Assembly: GCF_000738775.1 (NCBI RefSeq)
Contig: NZ_JPOC01000015.1
Span: forward strand, 1 to 33,445
Origin: Prescottella defluvii
Lineage (GTDB): Bacteria; Actinomycetota; Actinomycetes; Mycobacteriales; Mycobacteriaceae
Direction of reading: 5' to 3'
Length of the DNA stretch: 33,445 nucleotides
A model generated the notes under the pieces. That model searched no databases. It was given only the letters and a program-made list of their open reading frames with translations, and was not told where the DNA came from. Positions 22,341 through 31,329 of the stretch are shown one piece after another (the stretch's first letter is position 1; every line of letters starts with the position of its first letter). A program made the translations under genes and the position numbers.

Positions 22341-25099
22341 CGGATCCGTTCGGCACCGCGGCGCTGCGCGAAGGGACGCTCCTCGCGTGGCGGAACTCGC
22401 CGACACGCCTGCGCGAGGACGCCGCCGCGGAAGCCGACCTGGTCCGCGCCGGCTACCGGGACCGGCTGCTCACCGAACTGGCGCAGAACGCCGCCGACGC
22501 CGCCGCGCGCGCCGGGATCCCCGGCACCCTGCGGGTCCGGCTGCACGACGACGTGCTGCGGATCGCGAACACCGGCGCCCCCCTCGACGTCGACGGCGTG
22601 CACGCGCTGGCCGCGCTCCGCGCCTCCGGCAAGACCGGCAGCGCATCCGGGATCGGACGGTTCGGTGTCGGATTCACCGCGGTCCGGTCCGTGAGCGACG
22701 AGGTGGAACTGCGCTCCACCAGCGGATCGCTGCTGTTCTCCGCCGCCCGCACCCGCGCCGCCGTCACCGAGGCGGGCCTGGACCTGCCCGCCGCCGGCGT
22801 CCCGGCACTGCGCCTGGTGTGGGCCACCGACGAGACGCCGCCGACCGGATTCGACACCGAGGTGGTGCTGCGGGTGCGGCCCGGGGTCGACGCCGCCGCC
22901 CTGCTCGCCGGATTCGCCGCCGAGGCCGTCGACCTGCTGCTGGAGCTCCCCGCGATCGCGACCATCGAGATCGGCGACACGGTGCTGCACCGCACCGAAC
23001 GCGACCTCGACGGCGAGCGTGCCGGGCTCACCGAGATCACCGTCGGCGACCGCACCTGGTGGCAGTACCGGACCGACACCGCCCGCTGGCTCGTCCCGGT
23101 GGTCGACGGCCGCGTCCGCCCCGTCACCGACGACGTCCTGCGCGCCCCCACCCGTTCCGACGAGGAATTGTCGATCCCGGCGCTGCTGATCGCCGACGTC
23201 GCGATGCAACCCGACCGCCGACGCGTCCTGCCCGGCACGCCGCTGACCGGAGTGGCCCACGGCTACGCGCGGTTCGTCGCGGCGATCCCGCGCGACCAGC
23301 GCCCGAACCTGGTGCCGCAGCCCGGATTCGCGCGCAGTGAGGTGGACGCGACGCTCCGCGAGGACCTGCTCCGCGAACTCCGCACCCAGCCGTGGGTGCC
23401 CGCCGCCCGCACCGCGGCGGACCCGGACGCCGCCGACCTCGTCCCCACCCGGGCGACCGTGATCCCCGGACTGACCGAGGCCCTCGCCGACGCCCTCGCC
23501 GACGCCGTGCCCGACCTGGTCGACCCGCAGCTGTCGGGTCCGCGGCACGCCCCGGCCCTGGCGGCGGTGGACACGCACCGGATGGGCCTGGCGCGCATCG
23601 CGGAACTGTTGGGCGGCCAGCACCGGGAGCCGTCCTGGTGGCGCGCCCTCTACGACGCGCTCGAGCCGCTGGTGGTCGACGCCCTCGCCGTCGAAGAGCT
23701 TGCCGCCGTTCCGGTTCCGCTCGCCGACGGCCGTACCGTCACCGGCCCGCGCACCACCGTCGTGGGCACCGACCTGGGACACGCGCTGGACGCCGCCGTC
23801 GGGGCCCTGGACTGGGTCCGACTGGTGCATCCGGACGCCGCCCACCCGCTGCTGGACCGGTTGGGAGCCGCGCGGGCGACCGCCGGGGACCTGCTGTCCG
23901 ATCCCGCGCTGCGCGCCCGCATCGAGGACCTCGACTACGACGATCCCACCGCCGCAACCGAATTGGCGACCGCGGTGCTCTCGTTGGTCGGACTCGCGGC
24001 CCCGGACACCCAGCCGGGCTGGCTGGGTGAGCTGCCGCTGCCCGACAGCGACGGCGAACTGGTGCCCGCCGACGAACTGCTGCTGCCCGGCGCCCCGCTC
24101 GCCGACGTGCTCGACGACGACTCGCTGTTCGGCACCGTCGACACCGCCCTCGTCGAGCGGGTGGGGGAGGAACCGCTGCGCGCGCTCGGCGTCGGCTGGG
24201 GTTTCACGGTGATGCGCGCCGAACTGCCCACCGGCCCCGAACACGACCTCGACGACGAGCCCCGCTGGTGGGACACCCTCACCGACGACCCGGAGACGCT
24301 GATCGCGGTGCGGGACCTGGACCTGGTCGACCCCGCGCGATGGTCGCAGGCACTGACCCTGCTCGCCGCGGACCCGGCCACCGCCGCCACGCTCACCGAC
24401 CGCGACGGCTACACCGCGTGGTGGCTGCGCACCCACGCCGAGATCGACGGACGACGCCTCGGCCAGCTCCGCGCCCCCGACGACGACACCTTCGCCGGAC
24501 TGCTCGACGCCCTCGACCACCCGGCCGCACCCGCGCTGGCCGCCGCGCTCGCACCGGCCACCGTCGACGACACCGGACTGGCCGGGGTGCTGCTCGACCG
24601 CCTCGCCGACCCGCAGCGCACCGCCACCCCCGACGTCGTGACCCGCACCCACCGGTTGCTGGCGGAGGCCGCCGACCGCGGCGTGCTCGACCTCGACGAC
24701 CTGAACCTGCCGGCCGGGGTGCGCAGCCTCGCCGGCACCGTCGCCGATCCCGACGTCGCGCTGGTGCTCGACCGCGGCCACCTCGGCGCCGTCGTCCCAC
24801 CCGAACGCCTGGTGCTCGGCGGGTTGGACACCGCGCCGGCCCTCGCGGACCTGCTGGACCTGCCGCTCGCGTCGGCCGCCGTCCACGCGCAGGTGCTCGG
24901 GGACGGCGAACCCAGCACGTGGGACCGGGAACCGGGCGCGGTGCTCGCGTGCACGGTGCTGGGGCTGCCGCTGCCGAGTGGAACCGTCGTCGTGCACGAC
25001 GACCTCGTCGTCCGGCTCGGCGGTGCCCTCGACGGCGACGTCGCCGTCGCCTGGTGGGTGGACGACGACGGCCGGACCCACTGCCGACGCCGTCCGTGA
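22337..25099 (+). CDS. Large sacsin N-terminal/Hsp90-type ATPase
   Basis: The 920-aa protein has a GHKL ATPase fold at its N-terminus: N-box ELAQNAADAA (47-56), ANTGAPL (77-83) in place of the usual DxGxG, and glycine loop GIGRFGVGF (105-113). This matches the sacsin N-terminal ATPase-like family, related to Hsp90. The rest is a long Ala/Leu/Asp-rich solenoid without known domains. No ATG, GTG or TTG lies near the natural N-terminus: the conserved TDPFGTAAL follows a CTG at 22337 that overlaps the DUF3027 stop as CTGA, so CTG is the probable start. The open frame extends upstream only as shadow of DUF3027. A chaperone-like role is inference. Confidence 0.85.
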   Translation: MTDPFGTAALREGTLLAWRNSPTRLREDAAAEADLVRAGYRDRLLTELAQNAADAAARAGIPGTLRVRLHDDVLRIANTGAPLDVDGVHALAALRASGKTGSASGIGRFGVGFTAVRSVSDEVELRSTSGSLLFSAARTRAAVTEAGLDLPAAGVPALRLVWATDETPPTGFDTEVVLRVRPGVDAAALLAGFAAEAVDLLLELPAIATIEIGDTVLHRTERDLDGERAGLTEITVGDRTWWQYRTDTARWLVPVVDGRVRPVTDDVLRAPTRSDEELSIPALLIADVAMQPDRRRVLPGTPLTGVAHGYARFVAAIPRDQRPNLVPQPGFARSEVDATLREDLLRELRTQPWVPAARTAADPDAADLVPTRATVIPGLTEALADALADAVPDLVDPQLSGPRHAPALAAVDTHRMGLARIAELLGGQHREPSWWRALYDALEPLVVDALAVEELAAVPVPLADGRTVTGPRTTVVGTDLGHALDAAVGALDWVRLVHPDAAHPLLDRLGAARATAGDLLSDPALRARIEDLDYDDPTAATELATAVLSLVGLAAPDTQPGWLGELPLPDSDGELVPADELLLPGAPLADVLDDDSLFGTVDTALVERVGEEPLRALGVGWGFTVMRAELPTGPEHDLDDEPRWWDTLTDDPETLIAVRDLDLVDPARWSQALTLLAADPATAATLTDRDGYTAWWLRTHAEIDGRRLGQLRAPDDDTFAGLLDALDHPAAPALAAALAPATVDDTGLAGVLLDRLADPQRTATPDVVTRTHRLLAEAADRGVLDLDDLNLPAGVRSLAGTVADPDVALVLDRGHLGAVVPPERLVLGGLDTAPALADLLDLPLASAAVHAQVLGDGEPSTWDREPGAVLACTVLGLPLPSGTVVVHDDLVVRLGGALDGDVAVAWWVDDDGRTHCRRRP

Positions 25100-25109
25100 G
25101 GGGAGAGTC

Positions 25110-25664
25110 ATGTCGTTCGATCAGTCGGTGCTGGACTGGATGCTCGACATCCGCACCCCGGCACTCACCGACGCCGTCACCGTCGTCACCAACAGCGGCG
25201 GCACGGTCGCGGCGTTCGTCATCTCCGCCGTCGTGACGATCACGCTGCTGTATCGCCGCTACACGGCCGAGGCCGTCATGGTCGCCGGCGCAATGCTCTC
25301 CGGCTGGGCCGCGATGAGCCTGCTCAAACTTTTGTTCGGGCGGCCACGGCCGCCGCTGCCCGAGCGTCTGGTGATGCTCGAGAGCTACTCGTTCCCGTCC
25401 GGGCACGCGATGATGTCCGCGATCCTCGCGTGCGTGCTCGGCGCGGTGGTGGTGCGGATCGTCGCCCCCGGCGTCGGACGGATCCTGCTGCTGGCACTGC
25501 TCGCGTGCTACACCCTCGCCGTCGGGCTCTCGCGGGTGTATCTGGGCGCACACTGGCTCACCGACGTGCTCGCCGGGTGGACGTTCGGTGTGGCGTGGGC
25601 CGCACTGTGGGTGTGGGCGATCAGCCGCCGGACGGCACGATCGACACGCACGAATTCCGTGTGA
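25110..25664 (+). CDS. PAP2-family membrane phosphatase
   Basis: The 184-aa integral membrane protein carries all three PAP2 motifs: KLLFGRPRPP (73-82), SFPSGH (94-99, catalytic His99) and SRVYLGAHWLTDVLAG (141-156, nucleophile His148). It has about five membrane helices. The family dephosphorylates lipid phosphates such as phosphatidate, undecaprenyl diphosphate or decaprenyl-linked precursors. ATG 25110 has GGGGAGA upstream and lies 10 nt after the ATPase gene, so it is probably in the DUF3027-ATPase operon. Exact substrate unknown. Confidence 0.92.
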   Translation: MSFDQSVLDWMLDIRTPALTDAVTVVTNSGGTVAAFVISAVVTITLLYRRYTAEAVMVAGAMLSGWAAMSLLKLLFGRPRPPLPERLVMLESYSFPSGHAMMSAILACVLGAVVVRIVAPGVGRILLLALLACYTLAVGLSRVYLGAHWLTDVLAGWTFGVAWAALWVWAISRRTARSTRTNSV

Positions 25665-25709
25665 AATCCCTCACCGGGCGCATCGGGTGACGGCCGCGCC
25701 GTCCAGCGC

Positions 25710-25958
25710 TCAGAGCAGGCCGCGCTGCGCGCCCCGACTGCCGCGACGCGCGGCCCGCCGCTGAACGAGGAACAACGCGAATCCCAGGAGGCCCAGGGCG
25801 GTTCCGGCGAGACAGACCGGAAGTGCGTCGCTCCAGCGGTCACCTCCCAGCAGCACCACGACGGTCGCCACGACCCACGCCGCCGTCCCCACCACGAGCA
25901 CCGGACGGGGGTCGGAGAGCCGGGTCAGCAGCGTCGGCGTGCTATGGATTTCGGTCAC
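25710..25958 (-). CDS. DUF2530 small membrane protein (Rv0879c-like)
   Basis: The 82-aa protein has two membrane segments at about 19-38 and 45-65, then a basic tail (QRRAARRGSRGAQRG). It fits DUF2530, which in mycobacteria sits near the MarR gene found here at 27566. It is convergent with the PAP2 gene (46-nt gap) and divergent from the purine permease (82-nt gap). Function unknown. Confidence 0.82.
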   Translation of the reverse strand: MTEIHSTPTLLTRLSDPRPVLVVGTAAWVVATVVVLLGGDRWSDALPVCLAGTALGLLGFALFLVQRRAARRGSRGAQRGLL

Positions 25959-26039
25959 ACGATTAAGTTACCCGTGGTCCGGTGCCCTAATCTGCCAGGT
26001 GCGAAACCCCACCTCCCGGCGATTGGACCGAAACTCGAC

Positions 26040-27530
26040 ATGGCGGTTACCGAGAAAACCCCCGAGCCCACGCGGCCGTCGGCGCCCTCACGGATGCTCG
26101 ACACCTACTTCAAGATCACTGAGCGTGGCTCGACCATCAGCACCGAGGTCCGCGGCGGCCTGGTCACGTTCGTGGCCATGGCGTACATCATCGTCCTCAA
26201 CCCGCTGATCCTCGGTAGCTTCTCGGCCGACGACGCCTCCGCCAAGACCGACGTGCTCGGCAACATCCTGCCGGTCAGTCAGGTCGCCGCCGTCACCGCG
26301 CTTGTCGCGGGTCTGATGAGCATCGCCTTCGGCATCATCGCGAACTATCCGTTCGGTATCGCCGCCGGTCTGGGAATCAACAGCCTCCTCGCCGTGTCGA
26401 TCGCGCCGCAGGTCACCTGGCCGGAGGCGATGGGTCTGGTCGTCATCGACGGCATCATCATCGTCGCGCTCGCCGTGACCGGTTTCCGCACCGCCGTCTT
26501 CAACGCGATCCCGCGGGAACTCAAGGCCGCGATCGCCGCCGGCATCGGCATGTTCATCGCGTTCATCGGCCTGGTCGATGCCGGCTTCGTGCGCCGCATC
26601 CCCGACGCCGCCGGCACGTCCGTCCCCGTCGGCCTCGGCATCAACGGCTCGATCGGTGCCTGGCCGACCGTGGTCTTCGTCTTCGGTGTCCTGCTCATGG
26701 GCATCCTCGTGGTCCGCAAGGTTCGCGGCGGCCTGCTGATCGGCATCGTCGTCACCACCGTGCTCGCCGCGATCATCGAGGCCGTCTTCGACGTCGGCGC
26801 CTCCAAGGGCGTCGACCCCAAGGGCTGGAACCTCAGCGTGCCCGTGGTGCCCGACGTCATCGCGCAGCTGCCCGACCTGAGCCTCGTCGGCGACGTCAGC
26901 ATCTTCGGCGCCTTCACCCGCATCGGTGTCCTCGCCGCCAGCCTCCTGGTCTTCACCCTGGTCCTCGCCAACTTCTTCGACGCGATGGGCACCATGACCG
27001 GCCTCGGCAAGGAAGCCGGGCTCACCGACAAGAACGACAACCTGCCCGGCGTCGGCAAGGCCCTCGTCGTCGAGGGTGCCGGCGCGATCGTCGGCGGCGG
27101 CGCGTCCGCGTCGTCGAACACCGTGTTCGTCGAGTCCGCCTCCGGCATCGCCGAAGGCGCCCGCACCGGCCTCGCCAACGTCATCACCGGCGTGCTGTTC
27201 CTCGCCGCGATGTTCCTCACGCCGCTGTACGCGGTGGTCCCCATCGAGGCGGCCGCCCCGGCCCTCGTCGTGGTGGGCGCGTTGATGATCGGGCAGGTGC
27301 GCGACATCGACTTCGGCAAGTTCTCGGTCGCGCTCCCCGCGTTCCTCACGATCGTCACCATGCCGTTCACGTACTCCATCGCCAACGGCATCGGCATCGG
27401 CTTCATCTCCTACGTCGTCCTCGCGGCCGCCGGCGGCAACGCCAAGAAGGTGCACCCGCTGCTGTGGTTCGTCGCGGCACTGTTCGTCGCGTACTTCGCG
27501 GTCGGCCCGATCACCGACGCCGTTACGTGA
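26040..27530 (+). CDS. NCS2 purine permease, AzgA type
   Basis: The 496-aa protein is an integral membrane transporter of the AzgA branch of the NCS2 family, importing adenine, guanine or hypoxanthine with protons. Seen are the family stretch [20 protein letters not shown] at 38-57, the [11 protein letters not shown] motif, the helix-8 segment [12 protein letters not shown], and the [13 protein letters not shown] motif near the substrate site, as well as about 12-14 membrane segments. Start ATG 26040. No purine riboswitch was recognised in the 82-nt leader. The MarR gene follows 35 nt downstream. Confidence 0.94.
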   Translation: MAVTEKTPEPTRPSAPSRMLDTYFKITERGSTISTEVRGGLVTFVAMAYIIVLNPLILGSFSADDASAKTDVLGNILPVSQVAAVTALVAGLMSIAFGIIANYPFGIAAGLGINSLLAVSIAPQVTWPEAMGLVVIDGIIIVALAVTGFRTAVFNAIPRELKAAIAAGIGMFIAFIGLVDAGFVRRIPDAAGTSVPVGLGINGSIGAWPTVVFVFGVLLMGILVVRKVRGGLLIGIVVTTVLAAIIEAVFDVGASKGVDPKGWNLSVPVVPDVIAQLPDLSLVGDVSIFGAFTRIGVLAASLLVFTLVLANFFDAMGTMTGLGKEAGLTDKNDNLPGVGKALVVEGAGAIVGGGASASSNTVFVESASGIAEGARTGLANVITGVLFLAAMFLTPLYAVVPIEAAAPALVVVGALMIGQVRDIDFGKFSVALPAFLTIVTMPFTYSIANGIGIGFISYVVLAAAGGNAKKVHPLLWFVAALFVAYFAVGPITDAVT

Positions 27531-27565
27531 TTGGCGGGGCGCGAGTTCCCGTATTGTTCAGTTCT

Positions 27566-27997
27566 GTGACATCGGATACTCGCGCCCTGGCCAGCGACCT
27601 GTCGTTAGCGGTTGTGCGTCTCGCACGTCAGCTGCGGGGACGGCGCGCAGAAGCCCAGGTTTCGCTGACGCAACTGTCGGCGCTCGCCACCCTCGCCTCC
27701 GAGGGCTCGATGACGCCGGGCGCGTTGGCCGCTCGTGAGAAGGTCCAGCCGCCGTCGATGACCCGGGTCATCGCATCGCTCGCCGACCTCGGACTCGTCG
27801 ATCGCACACCGCATCCCACCGACGGCCGCCAGATCATCGTCTCGCTCTCGGACTCCGGCCACGCCCTCATCGAGGGGGAGACCCAGGCGCGCGAGGCGTG
27901 GATGACCGAGAAGCTGTCGGGCCTCGCCGACGACGAGATCGACACCCTGCGCAACGCCGTCACGATCATCTCCGACCTGGTCGCCGACAAAGGCTGA
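27566..27997 (+). CDS. MarR-family transcriptional regulator (Rv0880-like)
   Basis: The 143-aa protein has a winged helix-turn-helix: helices at about 35-75 ([20 protein letters not shown]), recognition helix [18 protein letters not shown], and the wing [17 protein letters not shown], flanked by dimerisation helices. GTG 27566 is the best start. There is a TATTGT box only about 10-15 nt upstream, so the message may be leaderless with its own promoter. Its position corresponds to Rv0880 of M. tuberculosis. Targets unknown; the flanking transporters are candidates. Confidence 0.92.
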   Translation: MTSDTRALASDLSLAVVRLARQLRGRRAEAQVSLTQLSALATLASEGSMTPGALAAREKVQPPSMTRVIASLADLGLVDRTPHPTDGRQIIVSLSDSGHALIEGETQAREAWMTEKLSGLADDEIDTLRNAVTIISDLVADKG

Positions 27998-28067
27998 ACG
28001 CCCTCCGAAGACCCGGTCACCGGGACCGGCCCTTCGCGCGCCGCCGGACTGTCGACAAGATCGCAGT

Positions 28068-29312
28068 GTGTCAACCGATTCCGCGCCGCCCACCATGTTC
28101 GGGGCTCTGCGCTCGCGCAACTACCGGTACTTCGTCACCGGACAGGCCGTGTCGCTGGTCGGCACCTGGATGCAGCGGATCGCGCAGGACTGGCTGGTCC
28201 TGACCCTTTCCGGCGGTGACGGATTCGCCGTCGGCGTCGTGATGGCCCTGCAGTTCGGCCCCACCCTGTTCCTGTCGATGTACGGCGGCGTGCTCGCCGA
28301 CCGTTACGACAAGCGGCGCATCCTGATGACGTCCCTGGTCGCGATGGGCGCGTTCGGCCTGATCCTCGGACTGCTCGACGTCGGTGGCGTGGTGCAACTG
28401 TGGCACGTCTACGTGCTGTCGTTCGCGCTGGGCTGCGTGACCGCACTGGAAACGCCTGTCCGCCAGTCGTTCACCATCGAGATGGTGGGCCCCGACCGAC
28501 TCGCGAACGCAATCGCGTTGAACTCCATGATGTTCAACGCCGCCCGCATCGTCGGCCCGGCGATCTCCGGCGTGCTGATCACATGGATCGGCACCGGGCC
28601 CGTCTTCCTCGTCAACGCCGCGTCCTTCGTCGCGGTGTTCGCCTCGCTCGCCTGGATGCGGGAAGGCGAACTCACCCGCTCGACGCCCGCGCCGCGCGCC
28701 AAAGGACAGGTGCGGGAGGGCTTCCGGTACGTGCGGACCCGAGCCGACCTCACCGTCATCCTCCTCACCGTCTTCGTCGTCTCTACCTTCGGGCTCAACT
28801 TCTCACTCACCCTTGCGGTCCTGGCCCGCAACACCTTCGACAAGGGCGCCGACGCCTTCGGCCTGCTCTCCACGATGCTCGCGATAGGCATGCTGGCCGG
28901 CGCCACTCTCGCCGCCCGGAGACTGTCGACCCCGACCGTCCACTGGTGTCTCGGCGCCGCCGTCGGATTCGGCATCCTCGAGACCGTCGTCGGCCTCGTC
29001 CCGTCCTACCTCGCCGTCGCCCTCCTGCTCATCCCGACCGGCGCCCTCGTCCTCACCTTCTCCACCGCGGCGATGAGCATCCTGCAGATGTCGGTGCCGT
29101 CCGAGATGCGGGGCCGGGTGATGGGGATGTACATGCTCGCGTTCCTCGGCGGAACCCCACTGGGCGGACCGCTGCTGGGTTGGCTCGCCGACGCGGTCGA
29201 CCCGCGCGCCCCACTCGTCGTCGGCGGACTGATCTCGCTCGCTGCGGGCCTGACCGCCGCACTCTACGTCCGGCGCGGGGCGGCCTTCGACCGCGCCGGG
29301 AAGATCGTGTAG
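28068..29312 (+). CDS. MFS exporter of the EntS/MFS_3 type
   Basis: The 414-aa protein has about 12 membrane helices with the N-terminal RSRNYRYFVTGQAVSLVGTWMQ stretch split here as RSRNYRYF and SLVGTWMQRIAQDWLVL, typical of MFS_3 (enterobactin-exporter-like) proteins, and the loop GVLADRYDKRRIL (MFS motif A) at about 74-86. Likely substrate: siderophore, drug or metabolite, outward. GTG 28068 starts 70 nt after the MarR gene, suggesting possible MarR control. Its 3' end overlaps the convergent membrane gene by 49 nt. Confidence 0.9.
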   Translation: MSTDSAPPTMFGALRSRNYRYFVTGQAVSLVGTWMQRIAQDWLVLTLSGGDGFAVGVVMALQFGPTLFLSMYGGVLADRYDKRRILMTSLVAMGAFGLILGLLDVGGVVQLWHVYVLSFALGCVTALETPVRQSFTIEMVGPDRLANAIALNSMMFNAARIVGPAISGVLITWIGTGPVFLVNAASFVAVFASLAWMREGELTRSTPAPRAKGQVREGFRYVRTRADLTVILLTVFVVSTFGLNFSLTLAVLARNTFDKGADAFGLLSTMLAIGMLAGATLAARRLSTPTVHWCLGAAVGFGILETVVGLVPSYLAVALLLIPTGALVLTFSTAAMSILQMSVPSEMRGRVMGMYMLAFLGGTPLGGPLLGWLADAVDPRAPLVVGGLISLAAGLTAALYVRRGAAFDRAGKIV

Positions 29313-29815
29313 CTCAGCGCGATGACGCCCCAGATTCCGAGTAGGACGGTGAGGGCGTCGATCCAGTCGGACAGGGCTGCGGTGCGACTCGGGTCGTCGA
29401 CCATCGTGATCGCCGCGGTCAGCAGTCCGCACGAGATACCCCACGCGATCACGGCCTTCCCGAACTCGATCCACTCGCGGATCGCCCGGCCTGCGCCGTG
29501 CCGCGGCGGCTTCACCGGGGCCGGACCGTCCGCGAACCGATGCGCGAACCGGACGTCGGCCCAGCGGATGATGCTGTGCCCGAACGCCACCGAGAAGCCG
29601 ATGTAGGCGGCCGCCAGGCCGTGACTCCACGATGCGGTACTGCCGCCGCGCAGGTCGATCGTGGTGGCGACGAGGAGGACGAGGTCGACCAGCGGCGCCC
29701 CGACCAGCAGTGCGGCACCCAGCCCGGGGCGGCGCAGCAGGTAGCGCGCGACGAGGCCGGCGCCGAGGAACACCCAGAAGAGGATCTCGCACAGGACGAT
29801 CAGTTGCACGATCAT
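29264..29815 (-). CDS. Multi-pass membrane protein of unknown function
   Basis: The 183-aa protein has about five hydrophobic segments (5-25, 33-52, 66-84, 120-138, 150-170) and a basic loop (FAHRFADGPAPVKPPRHG). It is divergent from the TetR gene at 29886, with two palindromic sites in the 70-nt gap, so TetR very probably controls it. Its end overlaps the MFS gene tail by 49 nt on the opposite strand. I do not recognise a function. Confidence 0.85.
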   Translation of the reverse strand: MIVQLIVLCEILFWVFLGAGLVARYLLRRPGLGAALLVGAPLVDLVLLVATTIDLRGGSTASWSHGLAAAYIGFSVAFGHSIIRWADVRFAHRFADGPAPVKPPRHGAGRAIREWIEFGKAVIAWGISCGLLTAAITMVDDPSRTAALSDWIDALTVLLGIWGVIALSYTIFPARSKAAPRRT

Positions 29816-29834
29816 GCCCGACCTCGTTTCTGGT

Positions 29835-29876
29835 ACGACTGTGTTAGCAGTTCGAAAGCTAGCACAGTCGTGCTAG
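29835..29876. promoter_or_regulatory. Palindromic operator for the divergent TetR regulator
   Basis: ACGACTGTGTTAGC (29835-29848) and GCTAGCACAGTCGT (29858-29871) form a 14-bp inverted repeat with one mismatch and 9-nt spacing. A second palindrome, CTAGCAC-AGTC-GTGCTAG (29859-29876), overlaps the right arm. The site lies in the 70-nt divergent region 10 nt upstream of the TetR start, ideal for control of both genes. Confidence 0.85.
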
Positions 29877-29885
29877 TTTTGCGAC

Positions 29886-30491
29886 GTGGTGAAGAGACCG
29901 AGTCCCGAGCGCAGACGTGAGGAGATCGCCGACGCCGTGCTGCGCGTGATCCGCCGCGACGGCATCGGCGCAGCCAGCGTGCGCACCGTCGCAGACGAAG
30001 CCGGCATGTCCACCGGGTCGCTCCGGCACTTCTTCGGCACCCAGTCCGAACTGCTGCTCTTCGCGATGGATCTCGTCACCAGGCGGGTCTACGACCGCAT
30101 CGCCGGGATCGAGTTCAGCGGGGATCTGCGGGCCGACGTACGCGTTCTGGCGGAGCAGTTCGTCCCCCTCGACGACGATCGTCGCGGCGAGATGGAGGTG
30201 TGGCAGGCGTTCACCGTCGCCGCCCGGATCGACCCCACGCTCGCCGAGGTACGCGACCGGTCCGACCTTGCGGTGTACCACGGCTTCCTGGGGACCACCC
30301 GGGCGCTCGCCGAGGCCGGGGTGCTCCCGGCGTCCGCGGCCGAGATCGAGGCGATGCGGATCCACGCCCTGGTGGACGGTCTCGCGGCACACGGCCTCAA
30401 CCATCCGCACCGGATCGGGCCCACGCAGATCCGCGCCGTCCTCGACGCGCACTTCGATGCGCTGTTCGCGGCGGGCGGGAGCGCCCGCTAA
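29886..30491 (+). CDS. TetR-family transcriptional regulator
   Basis: The 201-aa protein has an N-terminal helix-turn-helix (about 9-55: RRREEIADAVLRVIRRDG, then VRTVADEAGMSTGSLRHFF) and a ligand-binding C-terminal domain of the BetI-like type (MEVWQAFTVAARIDP; MRIHALVDGLAAHGL). GTG 29886 begins next to palindromic operators, consistent with autoregulation and repression of the divergent membrane-protein gene. The effector is unknown. Confidence 0.93.
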   Translation: MVKRPSPERRREEIADAVLRVIRRDGIGAASVRTVADEAGMSTGSLRHFFGTQSELLLFAMDLVTRRVYDRIAGIEFSGDLRADVRVLAEQFVPLDDDRRGEMEVWQAFTVAARIDPTLAEVRDRSDLAVYHGFLGTTRALAEAGVLPASAAEIEAMRIHALVDGLAAHGLNHPHRIGPTQIRAVLDAHFDALFAAGGSAR

Positions 30492-30522
30492 CCGCCGATC
30501 ACCCATGCGGCACGATGGATCC

Positions 30523-31329
30523 GTGGTTCACGTCATCGACATCGCAGACCCCGCCGACCCCCGGTTGGACGACTTCCGAGACCTCAACTCGTCGGATCGC
30601 CGGCCCGACCTGCCCGGAGGTAAGGGCCTGGTGATCGCCGAGGGCGTCCTGGTGGTGCAGCGGATGCTCGTGTCCCGCTTCACGCCGAGCGGACTGCTGG
30701 GCGTGGACCGTCGGCTGCGCGAGTTGTCCGACGACCTCGACGGCGTGGACGTGCCGTACTACCGGACCACCGCCGACGTCATGGCTCAGGTGGTGGGCTT
30801 CCACCTCAACCGCGGGGTGCTCGCCGCCGCGCACCGCCCGCCCGAACTCGATGTCGAGGACGTACTGCGCGATGCGCGCACGGTCGCGGTACTCGAGGGC
30901 GTCAACGACCACGAGAACATCGGCTCGATGTTCCGCAACGCGGCCGGCCTGGGCGTGGACGCGATCCTGTTCGGCGCGGCGGTGGCGGACCCGCTGTACC
31001 GCCGCGCGGTGCGGGTGTCGATGGGGCACGCGCTGCGGGTCCCGTTCGCGCAGGTTCCGGAGTGGCCGCGAGGTTTGAACATCCTGCGTGACAGGGGATT
31101 TCAGCTGATCTCGCTCACCCCCAACCCGTCCGCGCCGACGCTGGCCGAGGCCATGACCGGCGAGAAGGTCGCGCTCCTGCTCGGCGCGGAGGGCCCGGGC
31201 CTGACCGAAGATGCCATGCGCGCCACCGACGTCCGCGCCCGCATCCCGATGGCCGCGGGCACCGACTCGCTCAACGTCGCCACCGCTGCGGCGATGGCGT
31301 TCTACGAGCGCATCCGGACCGGCTCGTGA
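30523..31329 (+). CDS. TrmH/SpoU-family RNA 2'-O-methyltransferase (Rv0881-like)
   Basis: The 268-aa protein is a SPOUT methyltransferase using S-adenosylmethionine to methylate ribose in rRNA or tRNA. The three knot motifs are NIGSMFRNA (132-140), LLLGAEGPGL (218-227) and SLNVATAAA (249-257). The N-terminal region (about 1-105) is the substrate-binding extension. GTG 30523 is the start, 31 nt after the TetR gene. Its stop overlaps the DUF2537 gene by GTGA. The exact RNA target is not predictable. Confidence 0.94.
   Translation: MVHVIDIADPADPRLDDFRDLNSSDRRPDLPGGKGLVIAEGVLVVQRMLVSRFTPSGLLGVDRRLRELSDDLDGVDVPYYRTTADVMAQVVGFHLNRGVLAAAHRPPELDVEDVLRDARTVAVLEGVNDHENIGSMFRNAAGLGVDAILFGAAVADPLYRRAVRVSMGHALRVPFAQVPEWPRGLNILRDRGFQLISLTPNPSAPTLAEAMTGEKVALLLGAEGPGLTEDAMRATDVRARIPMAAGTDSLNVATAAAMAFYERIRTGS

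Noticed and set aside
22247-25111. 954-codon minus-strand open frame opposite the sacsin-like ATPase gene
   Set aside because: Same shadow pattern; the plus strand has the GHKL motifs and the operon context.
25959-26039. Possible purine riboswitch before the AzgA-type permease
   Set aside because: The 82-nt gap has none of the conserved purine-aptamer loop sequences that I could recognise.
28000-28067. Small CCCGGTCACCGGG palindrome between MarR and MFS genes
   Set aside because: Too short and of a composition expected by chance in GC-rich spacer to call a terminator or operator.
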